Below, in pieces: positions 41,084-51,590 of a DNA stretch of 64,000 bases. The notes under the pieces are model-generated. The model was not told the DNA's origin, did no database searches, and worked only from the letters and a program-made list of their open reading frames with translations. The position numbers and the translations under genes are program-made. This DNA is from Clostridiales bacterium (GTDB taxonomy: Bacteria > Bacillota > Clostridia > Oscillospirales > Acutalibacteraceae). The DNA lies in contig DUNN01000003.1 in assembly GCA_012839345.1 (NCBI GenBank), forward strand, positions 1-64,000, written 5' to 3'. Within the stretch, counting starts at the first letter, position 1; every line of letters starts with the position of its first letter.

Positions 41084-43678
41084 ATGAAGCAAAAATATAA
41101 TATTACGGGAATGACCTGCTCCGCTTGTTCCGCTGCGGTGGAAAAGAGCGTGCGAAAGGTGGAGGGGGTTGCTTCTGTTCAGGTGAACCTTCTAACCAAC
41201 AGTATGGCGGTGGATTACGATGAAGCGGTAACCGAAAGTGGCGCAATTATCCGTGCGGTGGAAGAAGCAGGCTATGGGGCCTCCGAACAGCGCGCGGGCA
41301 GCAAAGCGGAGCAACCAGTGAAGGTTGCGCCTTTGGAAGGGCAGCTCCGTGGGATGAAACGTCGGCTGATCGTTTCCTTTTCGTTTTTGATTCCTTTGCT
41401 CTACATTTCCATGGGGTATATGCTGGGACTTCCTCTGCCGGGGTGGCTCCACGGCACGCAAAACGCGGCGGTATTTTCGTTCCTGCAGTTTTTGCTTACG
41501 CTCCCGGTTGTTTTTGTAAACCGCAGTTATTATCAGGTGGGCTTTAAAACGCTGGCACACCGGTCGCCCAACATGGATTCGCTGATTGCCATCGGTTCCT
41601 CCGCCGCGCTGGTGTACGGCGTATTTGCCATTTTTAAAATCGGCTATGCACTAGGCCATGGCGACAGCATGACGGCGGAGCATTACAGCATGGACCTGTA
41701 CTTTGAGTCTGCCGCAACTATTTTGACGCTGATTACGCTCGGCAAGTTTCTGGAAGCTCGTTCCAAGGGGAAAACATCGGAAGCGCTGGCAAAGCTGATG
41801 GACCTTGCGCCGAAAACTGCCGTGGTTCTGCGCAGCGGGCAGGAGCAGGAAATTCCGGTGGAACAGGTTGCCGTGGATGATATTGTTGTGGTCCGGCCGG
41901 GGCAAAGCATTCCGGTGGACGGCGTGGTGACAGAAGGCAGCTCGGCGGTGGACCAGTCCGCCCTGACGGGCGAAAGCATTCCGGTGGAAAAGCAGCCGGG
42001 TGACCCGGTGATGGCTGCCACCATCAACAAAACCGGATTTTTGAAATTTCGCGCGCAAAAAGTGGGCGAAAATACAACGCTAGCTCAGATTATCGCGCTG
42101 GTAGAGGATGCGAACGCGACCAAAGCCCCGATTGCCAAGCTGGCGGATCGGATCAGCGGCATTTTTGTGCCGGTGGTCATCGCCATCGCCGTGCTGTCCG
42201 CCGCCGTGTGGCTGCTATTGGGACAGTCGTTTGAATTTGCCCTTTCCACGGCGATTGCAGTTCTGGTGATTTCCTGCCCCTGTGCGCTGGGCCTTGCCAC
42301 GCCGGTGGCTATTATGGTTGGCACGGGGCGCGGCGCTTCCAACGGCATTCTGATTAAATCAGCGGAAGCGTTGGAGGTAGCCCGCTCGGTCAAAACGGTG
42401 GTGCTCGACAAAACCGGTACCCTTACGGAGGGAAAACCCCGTGTGACGGATCTTTTTCCCGCGTTCGGTGTTTCGGAAGAGGAACTGCTCGGGGTTGCGG
42501 CTTCGCTGGAACAGCCCTCGGAACATCCGCTTGCCGGGGCGATCTTGGAATATGCTCAGGAAAGAAAAGTCAAAATCCGCCCGGTGGAGGCGTTTTCCGC
42601 CATTCCTGGGAAAGGGGTATCCGCCGTGCTGGACGGGACAACATATTTTGCGGGGAATCCCGCACTGATGGATCAGCAGGGAATTGATGCCTCATCCGTA
42701 GCGAAGCAGGCAGAGGCACTGGCGCAGGCTGGGAAAACGCCGCTTTATTTTGGCGGCGCGGGCCGGCTGCTCGGCGTAATCGCCGCGGCGGATGTCATTA
42801 AGCCAACCAGCCGTGAAGCGGTTGCACAGTTTAAGGCAATGGGCATCGACGTAGTAATGCTGACCGGCGATAACCGCCGTACAGCGGAAGCCATCCGCGC
42901 GCAGCTTGGAATTGACCGCGCGGTTTCCGAGGTGCTCCCGCAGGACAAGGAAGCCGAAGTTCGCCGGATTCAGCAGCAGGGCGGCAAGGTGGCTATGATT
43001 GGTGACGGAATCAACGATGCCCCGGCGCTGGTACGTGCCGACGTAGGCATCGCCATCGGCGCGGGAACGGATATTGCGATTGATTCTGCGGACATAGTGT
43101 TGATGAAGAGTGACCTGATGGACGCAGTTACGGCCATTCAACTCAGCCGCGCGACGCTGCGCAATATCAAAGAAAACCTGTTCTGGGCGTTCTTTTACAA
43201 CTGCATTGGCATTCCGCTTGCGGCGGGCGTTTTTTACGCCCTGTTCGGCTGGACGCTCAGCCCCATGTTTGCCGCAGCGGCCATGAGCCTGAGTTCCGTC
43301 TGTGTGGTGACCAATGCCCTGCGGCTTCGCTTTTTCCACCCCCGCAGGGAAACGATTTCTATCAACGGCGTAAAACAGACCTCCACGGAGCATTCCGTGA
43401 TAAATATACAACAAAATACGGCATTGCCGGAAGGAGAAGATTTGACCATGAAAAAAGTAATTACCATTCAGGGAATGAGCTGCGAACACTGCCAGAAGCG
43501 CGTGGAAGACGCACTGAACGCCATTACGGGCGTAGAGGCCAAGGTGGACTTAAAAAAGGGAACTGCAACGGTATCCATGAAGGACCCGGTCGATGATGAA
43601 ACGCTGAAAAAGGCAGTCAGCGACGCGGGGTACAAACCGGTCAAGGTGGAAGAGAAAAAGGGCCTGTTCGGCAAATAA
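41084..43678 (+). CDS. copA: Copper-exporting P1B-type ATPase with C-terminal CopZ-like domain
   Basis: An 864-residue copper pump. The N-terminal HMA domain has GMTCSACS (Cys12, Cys15); membrane helices carry [11 protein letters not shown] (copper site); P-domain [12 protein letters not shown]-binding SEHPLAGA; hinge [12 protein letters not shown]. After the last helices a linker of about 45 residues leads to a second HMA domain with [10 protein letters not shown] (Cys800, Cys803). This second domain looks like a free CopZ chaperone fused in frame: just before it lie AGGAG (43432-43436), TTG 43442 and ATG 43448, all in the same frame, so internal initiation could also make a separate chaperone. 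ATG 41084 follows AAGGGGTGAT. Confidence 0.95.
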   Translation: MKQKYNITGMTCSACSAAVEKSVRKVEGVASVQVNLLTNSMAVDYDEAVTESGAIIRAVEEAGYGASEQRAGSKAEQPVKVAPLEGQLRGMKRRLIVSFSFLIPLLYISMGYMLGLPLPGWLHGTQNAAVFSFLQFLLTLPVVFVNRSYYQVGFKTLAHRSPNMDSLIAIGSSAALVYGVFAIFKIGYALGHGDSMTAEHYSMDLYFESAATILTLITLGKFLEARSKGKTSEALAKLMDLAPKTAVVLRSGQEQEIPVEQVAVDDIVVVRPGQSIPVDGVVTEGSSAVDQSALTGESIPVEKQPGDPVMAATINKTGFLKFRAQKVGENTTLAQIIALVEDANATKAPIAKLADRISGIFVPVVIAIAVLSAAVWLLLGQSFEFALSTAIAVLVISCPCALGLATPVAIMVGTGRGASNGILIKSAEALEVARSVKTVVLDKTGTLTEGKPRVTDLFPAFGVSEEELLGVAASLEQPSEHPLAGAILEYAQERKVKIRPVEAFSAIPGKGVSAVLDGTTYFAGNPALMDQQGIDASSVAKQAEALAQAGKTPLYFGGAGRLLGVIAAADVIKPTSREAVAQFKAMGIDVVMLTGDNRRTAEAIRAQLGIDRAVSEVLPQDKEAEVRRIQQQGGKVAMIGDGINDAPALVRADVGIAIGAGTDIAIDSADIVLMKSDLMDAVTAIQLSRATLRNIKENLFWAFFYNCIGIPLAAGVFYALFGWTLSPMFAAAAMSLSSVCVVTNALRLRFFHPRRETISINGVKQTSTEHSVINIQQNTALPEGEDLTMKKVITIQGMSCEHCQKRVEDALNAITGVEAKVDLKKGTATVSMKDPVDDETLKKAVSDAGYKPVKVEEKKGLFGK
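43442..43678 (+). CDS. Possible internal CopZ-like product inside copA
   Basis: In the copA frame, TTG 43442 is 5 nt and ATG 43448 is 11 nt after AGGAG. Starting there gives a protein of about 76-78 residues, a complete HMA metallochaperone ([20 protein letters not shown]) with the size of CopZ. Independent translation is a hypothesis; the full fusion is also made if ribosomes read from 41084. Confidence 0.4.
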   Translation: MTMKKVITIQGMSCEHCQKRVEDALNAITGVEAKVDLKKGTATVSMKDPVDDETLKKAVSDAGYKPVKVEEKKGLFGK

Positions 43679-43697
43679 ACAGATGGGGGATACACGG

Positions 43698-43970
43698 ATG
43701 CAAGCGGACAAGGCGAAAGTGACCCGGCTGCTCAAGACCGCGCGCGGCCAGCTGGACGGTCTGCTGAAAATGGTGGAGGACGACCGTTACTGTACCGATA
43801 TTTCCAACCAGCTGATGGCCACACAGGCGATTCTGCGCGCAGCCAATAAAGAAATTCTGCACGCGCATTTGAACTGTTGTGTGCGGGAAGCATTTGAGCA
43901 GGGCGATGAGCTGGAGAAAAATAAAAAAGTTGAAGAAATATTAGCAATGCTTGATCAACTGACCAAATAA
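43698..43970 (+). CDS. csoR: Copper-sensing repressor CsoR
   Basis: A 90-residue all-helical metal-sensing repressor (DUF156). The copper triad is intact and correctly spaced: Cys32, His57, Cys61. Motif TRLLKTARGQLDGLLKMVED is the DNA-binding/tetramer helix. ATG 43698 is 7 nt after GGGGGA; the in-frame ATG 43683 has no site. It lies 19 nt after copA, so it is autoregulated from the same operator. Confidence 0.93.
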   Translation: MQADKAKVTRLLKTARGQLDGLLKMVEDDRYCTDISNQLMATQAILRAANKEILHAHLNCCVREAFEQGDELEKNKKVEEILAMLDQLTK

Positions 43971-43986
43971 CAAACAAAACTCAAAC

Positions 43987-44025
43987 AGGGCCGGAAGAAA
44001 TTTCATTCTTCTTGGCCCTACTTTT
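43987..44025 (+). terminator. Terminator of the copA-csoR operon
   Basis: AGGGCC/GGCCCT outer stem with AAGAA/TTCTT inside (43987-44019), followed by ACTTTT. Confidence 0.7.
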
Positions 44026-44171
44026 ATGGAATTAATCGGAATAAGTAGCTTTTGATTTAATTTATAAAAAAGATTAATACATAAATTTATATAATTTTTG
44101 TATATTTAATTTAAATAGCGTAATATGGTATATTAATAAAATATTAAATTTGCCGATACTCTTATTGCGGG

Positions 44172-46259
44172 ATGATGCATCAGCCAACGGCAGAAAAGGA
44201 AAATCCTTTCCGCAGAAATTCTATGAAAGAGAAGCATGAAATGATAAAAGGGAAAAGCAGAAAAAGCAGGTCGATATCCCTGCAGAGAAAACTGATGTCT
44301 ATGTTAATTCTTTTGGCGATGAGTGTCTCGCTGGTTTTAGGAACTTCTTCAGCGATTATTCTTTACACCAATGAAAGAGAAAGTATGATTTCCGAAGTCA
44401 ATTCCAGCGCAACGGCATATAACCGTTATGTGCAGAAAGCCATTGAGAAATTCAAGCTGAATGCGGAAGCGATTGCGCAGGATGAGGAAATTACGGATAT
44501 GACGAAAACTTTGGAGCAGCGCAATACGCGTATGGCGGAGCTTGCCGAAAAATATGGCTTTGTTGAGGTAATGGCAGCGGATTCCACTGGGCAGACCAAC
44601 AACAATACCTCGGTGCAGGACCGCGATTATTTTCAAGCGGCCATGGCAGGAAAAACCTACATATCTTCCACGCTGGTTCGGAAAACGGACTCCAGCATTG
44701 CGCTGATGGTAGCGACGAAGGTGAACAACGGAACGAATTTCAATGGAATTGTAATTGCTGTTCTGTCCAGCGATACGTTCAGCAAGATGGTTGATGAGAT
44801 TGCGGTCGGTCAGCGCGGGTATGCTTTTATTGTGGACAAGGACGGAAAAATCATTGCACATAAAAACCGCACGAATGTGACAGACTTTGTCAACTACGTC
44901 GACAAGGCGAAACAAGACCGTTCCTATGCCGAAGTCGCGGGATTAATCAATACCATGATGCAGGGCAAAACCGGCACCCAAATCGTAACCTTTGAGGGAG
45001 AGCGGCAGTGCATTGGCTATTCGCCGATTTCAGATACCGACGGATGGTCAATTGCCGTAAGTGCCAATACCTACGAGATGACAAGGGGCTTTTATTCCTC
45101 CATCAACCTGACGGTAATTCTCATGATGCTGATGGTCATCGTTTCCATTTTGATTGGGTATTTCAATTCGCGTTCCATCACAGCTCCCATTAAGGTTCTG
45201 ATAGATCGTATTCAAAAGCTGGCGCAGGGCGACCTGCACTCTGAAGTGCCCAACGTGCAAGGGGTTACGGAAATCAATACGTTGGCGCAGTCCTGTGCCA
45301 GCATGACCGACACATTAGGGCGCTACGTGGGCGAAATGTCCGACATTATGGACCGCCTTGCGGATGGCGACTGCACGGTGGAAACCCGGGAGGATTACAA
45401 GGGCGACTTTGTGCGCATGGAATCCTCGATGAAAACGATTATCGACAACCTGAATCAAATTTTTGAGGGCATCCGTTCCTCCGCCAATCAGGTGGCCAAC
45501 GGCGCGGAACAGGTTTCCAGTACAGCACAGGCTCTTTCCCATGGCGCCACCGAACAGGCGAGTTCCATTGAGGAGCTTTCTGCAACCATTACCGATATTG
45601 CCAGAGAGGTGAACCAGAACGCGTCCAATGCGTCGAACGCAAGCCAGTATTCCCATGAGGCTGCCTCCGAGGTGGAACGCGGGGATCGCCACATGAACGA
45701 GATGATCGACGCCATGGGCGAAATCAGTGAGTCTTCCGGGCAAATCGAAAAGATTATCAAAGTCATTGAGGATATTGCGTTCCAGACCAATATTCTGGCG
45801 CTGAACGCGGCCGTGGAAGCAGCACGCGCGGGCGAAGTGGGCAAAGGCTTCGCCGTGGTGGCGGACGAAGTGCGCAACCTGGCAGGGAAAAGCGCGGCTG
45901 CTGCGAAAGACACGACCCAGCTGATTCAGCGGTCCATGGAAGCCGTGGATAAAGGTTCTAAAACTGCGGCTGAAACTGCAGAATCCCTGAAACAAATCAT
46001 AGAGGCAACCAGAAAAACCTCTGAATTGATTGAGGCGATTTCCGAAGCGTCCAACCATCAGGCAACCGCCATCAATCAGGTGACCCAGGGGGTCGACCAG
46101 ATCTCCGCCGTGGTGCAGACGAATTCTGCCACCAGTGAAGAGAGCGCCGCTACCAGCAAGGAATTAACCGCACAGGCGCAGAAAATGCGCAGCACGCTGG
46201 CGTTTCTCCGGTTGAAGGAACAGGCGCCCCGGGCGAATGATTCCGAGCAAAAGGATTAA
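44172..46259 (+). CDS. Methyl-accepting chemotaxis protein with Cache sensor domain
   Basis: A 695-residue chemoreceptor. Transmembrane helices lie near residues 42-65 and 333-353, enclosing an extracellular dCache-type domain ([20 protein letters not shown], a typical Cache stretch). A HAMP domain follows (about 354-406). The cytoplasmic signalling hairpin has the conserved tip [20 protein letters not shown]. It would signal to CheA and the flagellar motor. Ligand unknown. The start is uncertain: ATG 44172 has a weak site; 44223 or 44241 would shorten only the cytoplasmic N-terminus. The basic segment before the first helix is unusual in length. Confidence 0.9.
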   Translation: MMHQPTAEKENPFRRNSMKEKHEMIKGKSRKSRSISLQRKLMSMLILLAMSVSLVLGTSSAIILYTNERESMISEVNSSATAYNRYVQKAIEKFKLNAEAIAQDEEITDMTKTLEQRNTRMAELAEKYGFVEVMAADSTGQTNNNTSVQDRDYFQAAMAGKTYISSTLVRKTDSSIALMVATKVNNGTNFNGIVIAVLSSDTFSKMVDEIAVGQRGYAFIVDKDGKIIAHKNRTNVTDFVNYVDKAKQDRSYAEVAGLINTMMQGKTGTQIVTFEGERQCIGYSPISDTDGWSIAVSANTYEMTRGFYSSINLTVILMMLMVIVSILIGYFNSRSITAPIKVLIDRIQKLAQGDLHSEVPNVQGVTEINTLAQSCASMTDTLGRYVGEMSDIMDRLADGDCTVETREDYKGDFVRMESSMKTIIDNLNQIFEGIRSSANQVANGAEQVSSTAQALSHGATEQASSIEELSATITDIAREVNQNASNASNASQYSHEAASEVERGDRHMNEMIDAMGEISESSGQIEKIIKVIEDIAFQTNILALNAAVEAARAGEVGKGFAVVADEVRNLAGKSAAAAKDTTQLIQRSMEAVDKGSKTAAETAESLKQIIEATRKTSELIEAISEASNHQATAINQVTQGVDQISAVVQTNSATSEESAATSKELTAQAQKMRSTLAFLRLKEQAPRANDSEQKD

Positions 46260-46332
46260 GACGGTTTCAAAATATCGGATTCCCGCGAAAAACCTGTATT
46301 TTTCTTTCGCGTATAAGTCGAAATCCCTCCAT

Positions 46333-46376
46333 AAAACGAAACGGCATACGCCTTTTGGCGTATGCCGTTTCGTTTT
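46333..46376. terminator. Bidirectional terminator, perfect 20-bp stem
   Basis: The arms 46333-46352 and 46357-46376 are perfectly complementary over 20 bp with a TTTT loop, starting AAAACGAAACGG and ending CCGTTTCGTTTT. It serves both the chemoreceptor and the convergent dehydrogenase. Confidence 0.9.
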
Positions 46377-46427
46377 CACTCTTTCCGCAGGTCCGCTTGT
46401 ACCGCGGCACCGGAAAGGGAACTTCCA

Positions 46428-47597
46428 TTAGAGAGAAGCCTTGTAAATCGCCAAAACATCCTTTTCATCGAGCGGGTAATAGGCATTCTCCAATCCCATG
46501 GACGCTGCTTTCTTGGCCATGATTTCCAGATTTTCTTCGCCAATGCCGACTTCGCGGAGCGTGGAGGGAATGCCGATTTCCGTAAAGAAATCCCGCGTCT
46601 TCTGAATGGCCTGTTTCGCAATCTCCATCTTGTCCAAGTCCTCACGGATGCCCCATACGTTGATTCCGTATTCCGCAAACCGGTCCACCGTGCTCTTGTC
46701 GTGTTCCAACACATAGGTCATCCAGTTCGGGGTCAAAATGGCAAGCCCAACGCCATGGGTAATGTCATAAAACGCGCTGAGCTCGTGCTCCATGGGGTGT
46801 GCGCTCCACGCGACACCCGCGCCGTAGGATAGAATTCCGTTGATTGCGAGGCTGGACGCCCACATCAGGTTTGCGCGTGCTTCATAGTTATGGGGGTCAT
46901 TTACGGCGATCTTTCCGTATTTGATGCAGGTCTTCAGCAGGCCTTCCGCAAAGCGGGCCTGAATGAATGTGCCCGGAACGCGGTTGAAGTACACTTCAAA
47001 AATATGGCTCATAATATCCGCCGTACCGGCTGCGGTTTGATTTTTCGGCACGGAATATGTGTATTCCGGGTCAAGAATGGAAACCTTCGGTTTTAGTGCA
47101 AGGCCGGCGGTGCCGAACTTGTCGTTCTTGCTCATGTCGGAAATTACCGCGTTTCCGTTCATTTCGGAACCGGTTGCGGCAAGGGTCAGCACTGTAACAA
47201 GAGGAAGCGCCCGCTTGATTTTTTCGGGGTGGATGACCAAATCCCAGGCATCGCCGTCATAGCAGGCGCCCGCTGCAACGACCTTTGCGCAGTCAATGGA
47301 GCTGCCGCCGCCGACCGCCAGAACGATATCCACATTGTTCTCTTTGCAAAGGCGGACTCCTTCCCGTACGGATTCAATCTTTGGATTCGGTTCCACGCCG
47401 GAAAGTTCAAAAACCGGAATGTTGTTTTCCTTCAGCTGGGCAAGGACCTTATCATACAGGCCAGTCCGCTTAATGCTGCCTCCGCCGTACACCAGCAGGG
47501 CGCGTGTCCCGTACAAGCTGACAGCCTCCCCAAGGCGGGCGATTTGGCCTTTGCCAAACAGAACCTTTGTCGGAATGTAATACTCAAAATTGTTCAT
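46428..47597 (-). CDS. Iron-containing alcohol dehydrogenase (butanol-dehydrogenase-like)
   Basis: A 389-residue group III alcohol dehydrogenase reducing aldehydes to alcohols with NAD(P)H. The nucleotide-binding GGGSSIDCAK and the metal-binding region around WSAHPMEHELSAFYDITHG are characteristic of the BdhA/YugJ subgroup. The start at 47597 (MNNFEYYIPTKVLFGKGQ) follows AAAGGATGG and matches the family N-terminus. It fits a fermentative lifestyle together with LDH and malic enzyme. Confidence 0.92.
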   Translation of the reverse strand: MNNFEYYIPTKVLFGKGQIARLGEAVSLYGTRALLVYGGGSIKRTGLYDKVLAQLKENNIPVFELSGVEPNPKIESVREGVRLCKENNVDIVLAVGGGSSIDCAKVVAAGACYDGDAWDLVIHPEKIKRALPLVTVLTLAATGSEMNGNAVISDMSKNDKFGTAGLALKPKVSILDPEYTYSVPKNQTAAGTADIMSHIFEVYFNRVPGTFIQARFAEGLLKTCIKYGKIAVNDPHNYEARANLMWASSLAINGILSYGAGVAWSAHPMEHELSAFYDITHGVGLAILTPNWMTYVLEHDKSTVDRFAEYGINVWGIREDLDKMEIAKQAIQKTRDFFTEIGIPSTLREVGIGEENLEIMAKKAASMGLENAYYPLDEKDVLAIYKASL

Positions 47598-47810
47598 GTG
47601 AACCATCCTTTCTTTTTTAGAATCCGCTTCTTCCAATTTATCACTATTGTAGCATATCATACCCCGCCATTCAATCAGGTCGGCCGTAAAATCAGGGCTT
47701 TTTTGGGGTTGGCCGAAGGCATGTCCGGGGGGGAACCGGATGCCGTCGAGATCCTCCAAAATCGCAGTTCGTTTTTTCTATTGTGGACTGGCGGGTGAGT
47801 TACCAAACTC

Positions 47811-47839
47811 TTGCATTTTTATTTCCAATCGGCTATCAT
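47811..47839 (+). promoter_or_regulatory. Promoter of the SDR gene
   Basis: TTGCAT (47811-47816), 17 nt, TATCAT (47834-47839). Confidence 0.65.
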
Positions 47840-47896
47840 GGGAGCAAACAGTTATTCCTTTCGGTCGGTTCGAAAGGAGCCTAAAGGAGGCATTCG

Positions 47897-48649
47897 ATGA
47901 AAGCGCTGATCACAGGTGCAAGCTCGGGCATTGGGCGCGATATGGCGCGAATTCTGAGCGATAAAGGATATGATGTGATACTGGTAGCCCGCAGGCGGGA
48001 ACGGTTGGAACAGCTGGCCAGTACCCTCAAAACAAAAACAGAGATTATTACCGCCGACCTGTCCAAACCGGAGGAATGTTTCCGTGTGTTTGAGCAGGTG
48101 AAAAACGATGCGGTGGATGTGCTGATTAACAACGCAGGCTTCGGCCTTTTCGGTGCGTTCGACGAAACCGACCTGGACCGGGAGCTACAGATGCTGGATA
48201 CGAATATCCGTGCGGTCCATATCCTGACCAAGCTGTTTTACCGCCAGATGAAGGAACGGGATTCGGGTTATATTCTCAACGTCGCGTCCTCTGCGGCGTT
48301 TTATCCAGGACCGCTGTTGTCGTCCTATTATGCGTCCAAGGCCTATGTGTTCCGACTGACGGAAGCCCTGTCGGAAGAACTCCGGCGTTCCGGCAGCCAT
48401 GTGCATGTTTCCGTGCTTTGCCCGGGGCCGGTGCACACGGAGTTCGATTCGGTCGCGCAGGTAAAATTCAGCGTGAAGGGGCTGGAAAGCCAAACGGTGG
48501 CTGCCTACGCCATTGACGGCATGTTCCGGGGCAAGCTTGTGCTGGTGCCGGGCGGAATCATGAAATGCGCCCACGTTTTGGGTCGCTTTGTTCCCGATAA
48601 GCAGCTTTTGAAAATCGCGTATCATATGCAGAAGCGGAAAACGCAGTAA
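47897..48649 (+). CDS. Short-chain dehydrogenase/reductase
   Basis: A 250-residue classical SDR. Cofactor motif TGASSGIG (6-13), NNAGFG, catalytic Ser in NVASSAAFYPG and YYASK (Tyr-x-x-x-Lys). The Arg-rich VARRRERLEQL after beta-2 favours NADPH. The substrate is not predictable. ATG 47897 follows AAAGGAGG. Confidence 0.88.
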   Translation: MKALITGASSGIGRDMARILSDKGYDVILVARRRERLEQLASTLKTKTEIITADLSKPEECFRVFEQVKNDAVDVLINNAGFGLFGAFDETDLDRELQMLDTNIRAVHILTKLFYRQMKERDSGYILNVASSAAFYPGPLLSSYYASKAYVFRLTEALSEELRRSGSHVHVSVLCPGPVHTEFDSVAQVKFSVKGLESQTVAAYAIDGMFRGKLVLVPGGIMKCAHVLGRFVPDKQLLKIAYHMQKRKTQ

Positions 48650-48664
48650 AACAGAATCCTATGG

Positions 48665-48720
48665 GATGCCATGGAATCAGAATTCAATGGAATTTGAATT
48701 CCATGGCATCAATTTTATTT
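48665..48720 (+). terminator. Terminator of the SDR gene
   Basis: Stem GATGCCATGGAAT (48665-48677)/ATTCCATGGCATC (48698-48710), followed by AATTTTATTTT. Confidence 0.7.
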
Positions 48721-48827
48721 TACGTTCCCTCTCAGAAAAATTCGGTCGAATTTCGGAGGGCATATTTTTGTTTTGGGCAGCATACCATTCATTGATCTGC
48801 GGGTGACCATGAATGGGAGGGAAAGCA

Positions 48828-49418
48828 ATGGCTGAGGTTGCGGCGAATGAGTTCAATCAAGATTTTTTGGATATTTTGGAGCTTTGGGACCTAAATTATT
48901 CCATGGTAATGGACTGCCGCGCAAAAGCGTGCGAACTGTATGTAAAAGCGTTTTCCGACCAGGAAAGCGCTGTTTTTGGAAGCTATCAGCTCACGGTTCT
49001 ATATAAGAAATCATATGTGGGCGATGATAAAAATTTTGCCACATATAACGTCCGAAAAAACATCTGTATAAAAATTCCCTATGCGGCGGCGCAGAATGCC
49101 CAAGCGGAGCTCCTTTTAGAGCCGGTGTGCCCATTCCGGTACGAAGGCAGCACGCAGAAAAACGCTGCGTGGAGGGTGCAAATCAAAGGGAAAATCCGAA
49201 TTTTCCGCGCGGCCGAAGAGGAAGCGCCGAAGGAGGAAGAATGCCTGAAAGAGGAAGAACCATCTCCGTCTAGCGGGGAAAAGCCGAACGGCGCAGCGGA
49301 AATGCTGGTGGAATCCGACACCCTGCAGTTTGAGGAAAACGAGGATTTCCCCATGGAACAGCTGCTGGAGATGGATCTGGATTCACTGAAAAAGCTGAAG
49401 GAGCAGAAAAAACTATAA
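48828..49418 (+). CDS. Probable spore-associated protein with SPOCS-like domain
   Basis: A 196-residue protein. The middle (KNICIKIPYAAAQNAQAELL to WRVQIKGKIRIF) resembles part of a DUF3794/SPOCS domain, and the C-terminal third is acidic (repeated EEE) and probably disordered. ATG 48828 is 8 nt after GGGAGG. It converges with a clearer SPOCS gene on the other strand, supporting a link to sporulation. The family call is tentative. Confidence 0.45.
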   Translation: MAEVAANEFNQDFLDILELWDLNYSMVMDCRAKACELYVKAFSDQESAVFGSYQLTVLYKKSYVGDDKNFATYNVRKNICIKIPYAAAQNAQAELLLEPVCPFRYEGSTQKNAAWRVQIKGKIRIFRAAEEEAPKEEECLKEEEPSPSSGEKPNGAAEMLVESDTLQFEENEDFPMEQLLEMDLDSLKKLKEQKKL

Positions 49419-49422
49419 AAAC

Positions 49423-49454
49423 ACCGGCGGGGCCGCGTTATCAGCCCCGCCGGT
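49423..49454. terminator. Terminator between the two convergent spore-type genes
   Basis: Perfect 11-bp stem ACCGGCGGGGC (49423-49433)/GCCCCGCCGGT (49444-49454); on the minus strand it is followed by GTTTTTATAG. Confidence 0.75.
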
Positions 49455-49487
49455 GGATACTACGAAATTTGAGGGAAATCGTTTGGT

Positions 49488-50108
49488 TTAATATTCGGGC
49501 TGTACCTTGACTTCCTCAATGCGGATGATCTTAGCAGAGATTTTGACCAGGATTTTTTCGAGAAGCTTGTTATAGGTTACTGCCCAATCCGGAGCGCCTT
49601 TGCACGGGGGATTTGGGTCCAGCAAGTCTTCTTTTTCGCCTTCCACAACCGCACTTAAAATTTCTACCTTGTCACAGTCTTTCACTTTTTCCTTCGTCTT
49701 AATTTCAACGAAGGTAGAGAAATAGGCGCGCGTTGTAAAATGATACACAGGCCCGTTTACATCTTCGCAGGTGAAGTCCGTGATGGTCTTATAATTTACG
49801 TTTTTATCTACGTAACCGTTGATAATTACTTTATTCAGCCACCACTTCTGGTCATAGTCCTTGTCGTCGTAGCAGTCATCGTAGTTCACGGAGGGAACCA
49901 GTTTTGCTTGCGTGATGACCACGTATTTATCTACGTCTTTAATTCGGAAAATTGGGGGACTTGGCGGAGAAATCATGGATTCCTTTACGACAAGGTGCTG
50001 CTTTTCCCCTTTACCAAGGATAACAGGAACCTGTATTGTCTTTTTGGGCGGCTTCGGAGGAGGGGGAGGAAGTGGTCCGAGATATTCTTTGGTATCTATT
50101 TCACTCAT
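49488..50108 (-). CDS. SPOCS/DUF3794 domain protein, probable spore coat or morphogenesis
   Basis: A 206-residue protein. A Pro-rich start (GPLPPPPPKPPKKT) precedes a DUF3794-type beta domain (KVIINGYVDKNVNYKTITDF, then HFTTRAYFSTFVEI). The family includes SipL and other clostridial spore proteins. Many paired Asp/Tyr/Lys residues (NYDDCYDDKDYDQK) suggest a structural role. The start at 50108 lacks a good ribosome site. A sigma-E/K-like -10 CATATAATA lies on the minus strand at 50165-50157. Confidence 0.65.
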   Translation of the reverse strand: MSEIDTKEYLGPLPPPPPKPPKKTIQVPVILGKGEKQHLVVKESMISPPSPPIFRIKDVDKYVVITQAKLVPSVNYDDCYDDKDYDQKWWLNKVIINGYVDKNVNYKTITDFTCEDVNGPVYHFTTRAYFSTFVEIKTKEKVKDCDKVEILSAVVEGEKEDLLDPNPPCKGAPDWAVTYNKLLEKILVKISAKIIRIEEVKVQPEY

Positions 50109-50417
50109 AAGAACGATTCACACTCTTTTCTAAATGTTAGAGGACCAGGACTGTTATATTATATGTGGGCAAGGCTCTATCCGATACAGTGCGGTGAATC
50201 CGGCGCGGCCAGGGTTTCATCCGGCCGTTTCGATGAAAAAAGTGGTGCCGCAAAAGGAAGATTTCTTCCTTTTGCGACATCACTTTCTCGGGATATGCAA
50301 ATTCAATTGCTAAAATCGGCACTTTTTAAAACACGGGCGGTGAGGCCGGGGTTCCCGGTTCACGCGCCCGTGTTCTTTGATGTGCGGATAGTTATTTTCC
50401 TTGAAAAGGAGGGAAAA
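50109..50417. other. Intergenic region with two leftward terminators and a possible mother-cell promoter
   Basis: No gene. Hairpin 1: AACACGGGCG (50330-50339)/CGCCCGTGTT (50365-50374). Hairpin 2: GCAAAAGGAAG (50250-50260)/CTTCCTTTTGC (50265-50275), extended by AAAGTG/CACTTT and, on the minus strand, followed by six Ts. Both stand after the malic enzyme gene (leftward). CATATAATA (minus strand, 50165-50157) could be a sporulation promoter for the SPOCS gene. Confidence 0.6.
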
Positions 50418-51590
50418 TTAGATTCTTGCTACGCCGGTCTTGCGGGCGGCTTCTGCAACCGCTTTTGCAACGGCAGCAGCAACATTCTTGTCGAGTGCGC
50501 TCGGAATGATGTAGTCCGGGGAAAGTTTGTCATCGGTAACAAAGGATGCAATCGCCCTTGCGGCGGCAATCTTCATTTCGTCGTTGATGTCGCTTGCGCG
50601 CACGTCAAGCGCACCGCGGAAGATGCCCGGGAATGCAAGCACGTTGTTGATCTGGTTCGGGAAGTCGCTGCGGCCGGTGCCCACAACGGCAGCACCTGCG
50701 GCTTTTGCAACGTCCGGCATAATTTCCGGAACCGGGTTTGCCATTGGGAAGAGGATCGGGTCCTTGTTCATGCTCTTGACCATTTCTGCGGTGACGCAGT
50801 TCGGAGCGGAAACGCCGATGAACACGTCCGCGCCCTTGAGCATGTCGGCAAGGGTACCACTGCGCTTTTCTCTGTTGGTGATGCGCGCCATTTCTTTCTT
50901 TTCTTCATTCAAACCTTCGCGGCCCTCATAGATCGCGCCGGTGCGGTCGCACATGATCACGTTCTTAAGGCCGAGAGCGATGAGCAGCTTAATGATGGCG
51001 ATACCGGCAGCGCCTGCGCCGCTGGTGACAACTTTAATTTCTTCAATCTTCTTGCCGGTCAGTTTCAATGCGTTGAACATAGCGGCAAGGGTAACAACGG
51101 CGGTGCCGTGCTGGTCGTCGTGGAAAATCGGAATATCGCAGCATTCCTTCAGCTTGCGTTCGATTTCGAAGCAGCGGGGAGCGGAAATATCCTCCAGGTT
51201 TACGCCGCCAAAGCTGCCGGCGAGCAGGCGAACCGTGTTGACAATGTCGTCCACGTTCTTGGAACGCACGCAGAGCGGGATTGCGTCCACATTGCCGAAT
51301 GTCTTAAACAGGGCGCATTTGCCTTCCATAACCGGCATACCGGCTTCCGGGCCGATGTCGCCAAGGCCGAGCACTGCAGTGCCGTCGGTTACGACCGCAA
51401 CCAAGTTGGAACGGCGGGTCAAATCGTAGCTTTTATTAACATCTTTCTGAATTTCCAGGCAGGGCTGTGCAACGCCGGGGGTATAGGCGAGGGAAAGATC
51501 GTCGCGGGTTTCCAGAGGAGCGCGGCAGATTACTTCGATTTTGCCTTTCCATTCGGCATGTTTTTTCAGTGATTCTTTTGCGTAATCCAT
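50418..51590 (-). CDS. NAD(P)-dependent malic enzyme
   Basis: A 390-residue oxidative decarboxylase converting malate to pyruvate and CO2. Signatures: LAYTPGVAQPCLEI, GLGDIGPEAGMPVMEGK, IFHDDQHGTAVVTLAA, and the dinucleotide fold GAGAAGIAI. Length fits the short bacterial form. The start at 51590 (MDYAKESLKKH) is supported by AAGGATG 6-8 nt upstream; 51614 (MNDLERMF) is possible. Confidence 0.95.
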   Translation of the reverse strand: MDYAKESLKKHAEWKGKIEVICRAPLETRDDLSLAYTPGVAQPCLEIQKDVNKSYDLTRRSNLVAVVTDGTAVLGLGDIGPEAGMPVMEGKCALFKTFGNVDAIPLCVRSKNVDDIVNTVRLLAGSFGGVNLEDISAPRCFEIERKLKECCDIPIFHDDQHGTAVVTLAAMFNALKLTGKKIEEIKVVTSGAGAAGIAIIKLLIALGLKNVIMCDRTGAIYEGREGLNEEKKEMARITNREKRSGTLADMLKGADVFIGVSAPNCVTAEMVKSMNKDPILFPMANPVPEIMPDVAKAAGAAVVGTGRSDFPNQINNVLAFPGIFRGALDVRASDINDEMKIAAARAIASFVTDDKLSPDYIIPSALDKNVAAAVAKAVAEAARKTGVARI

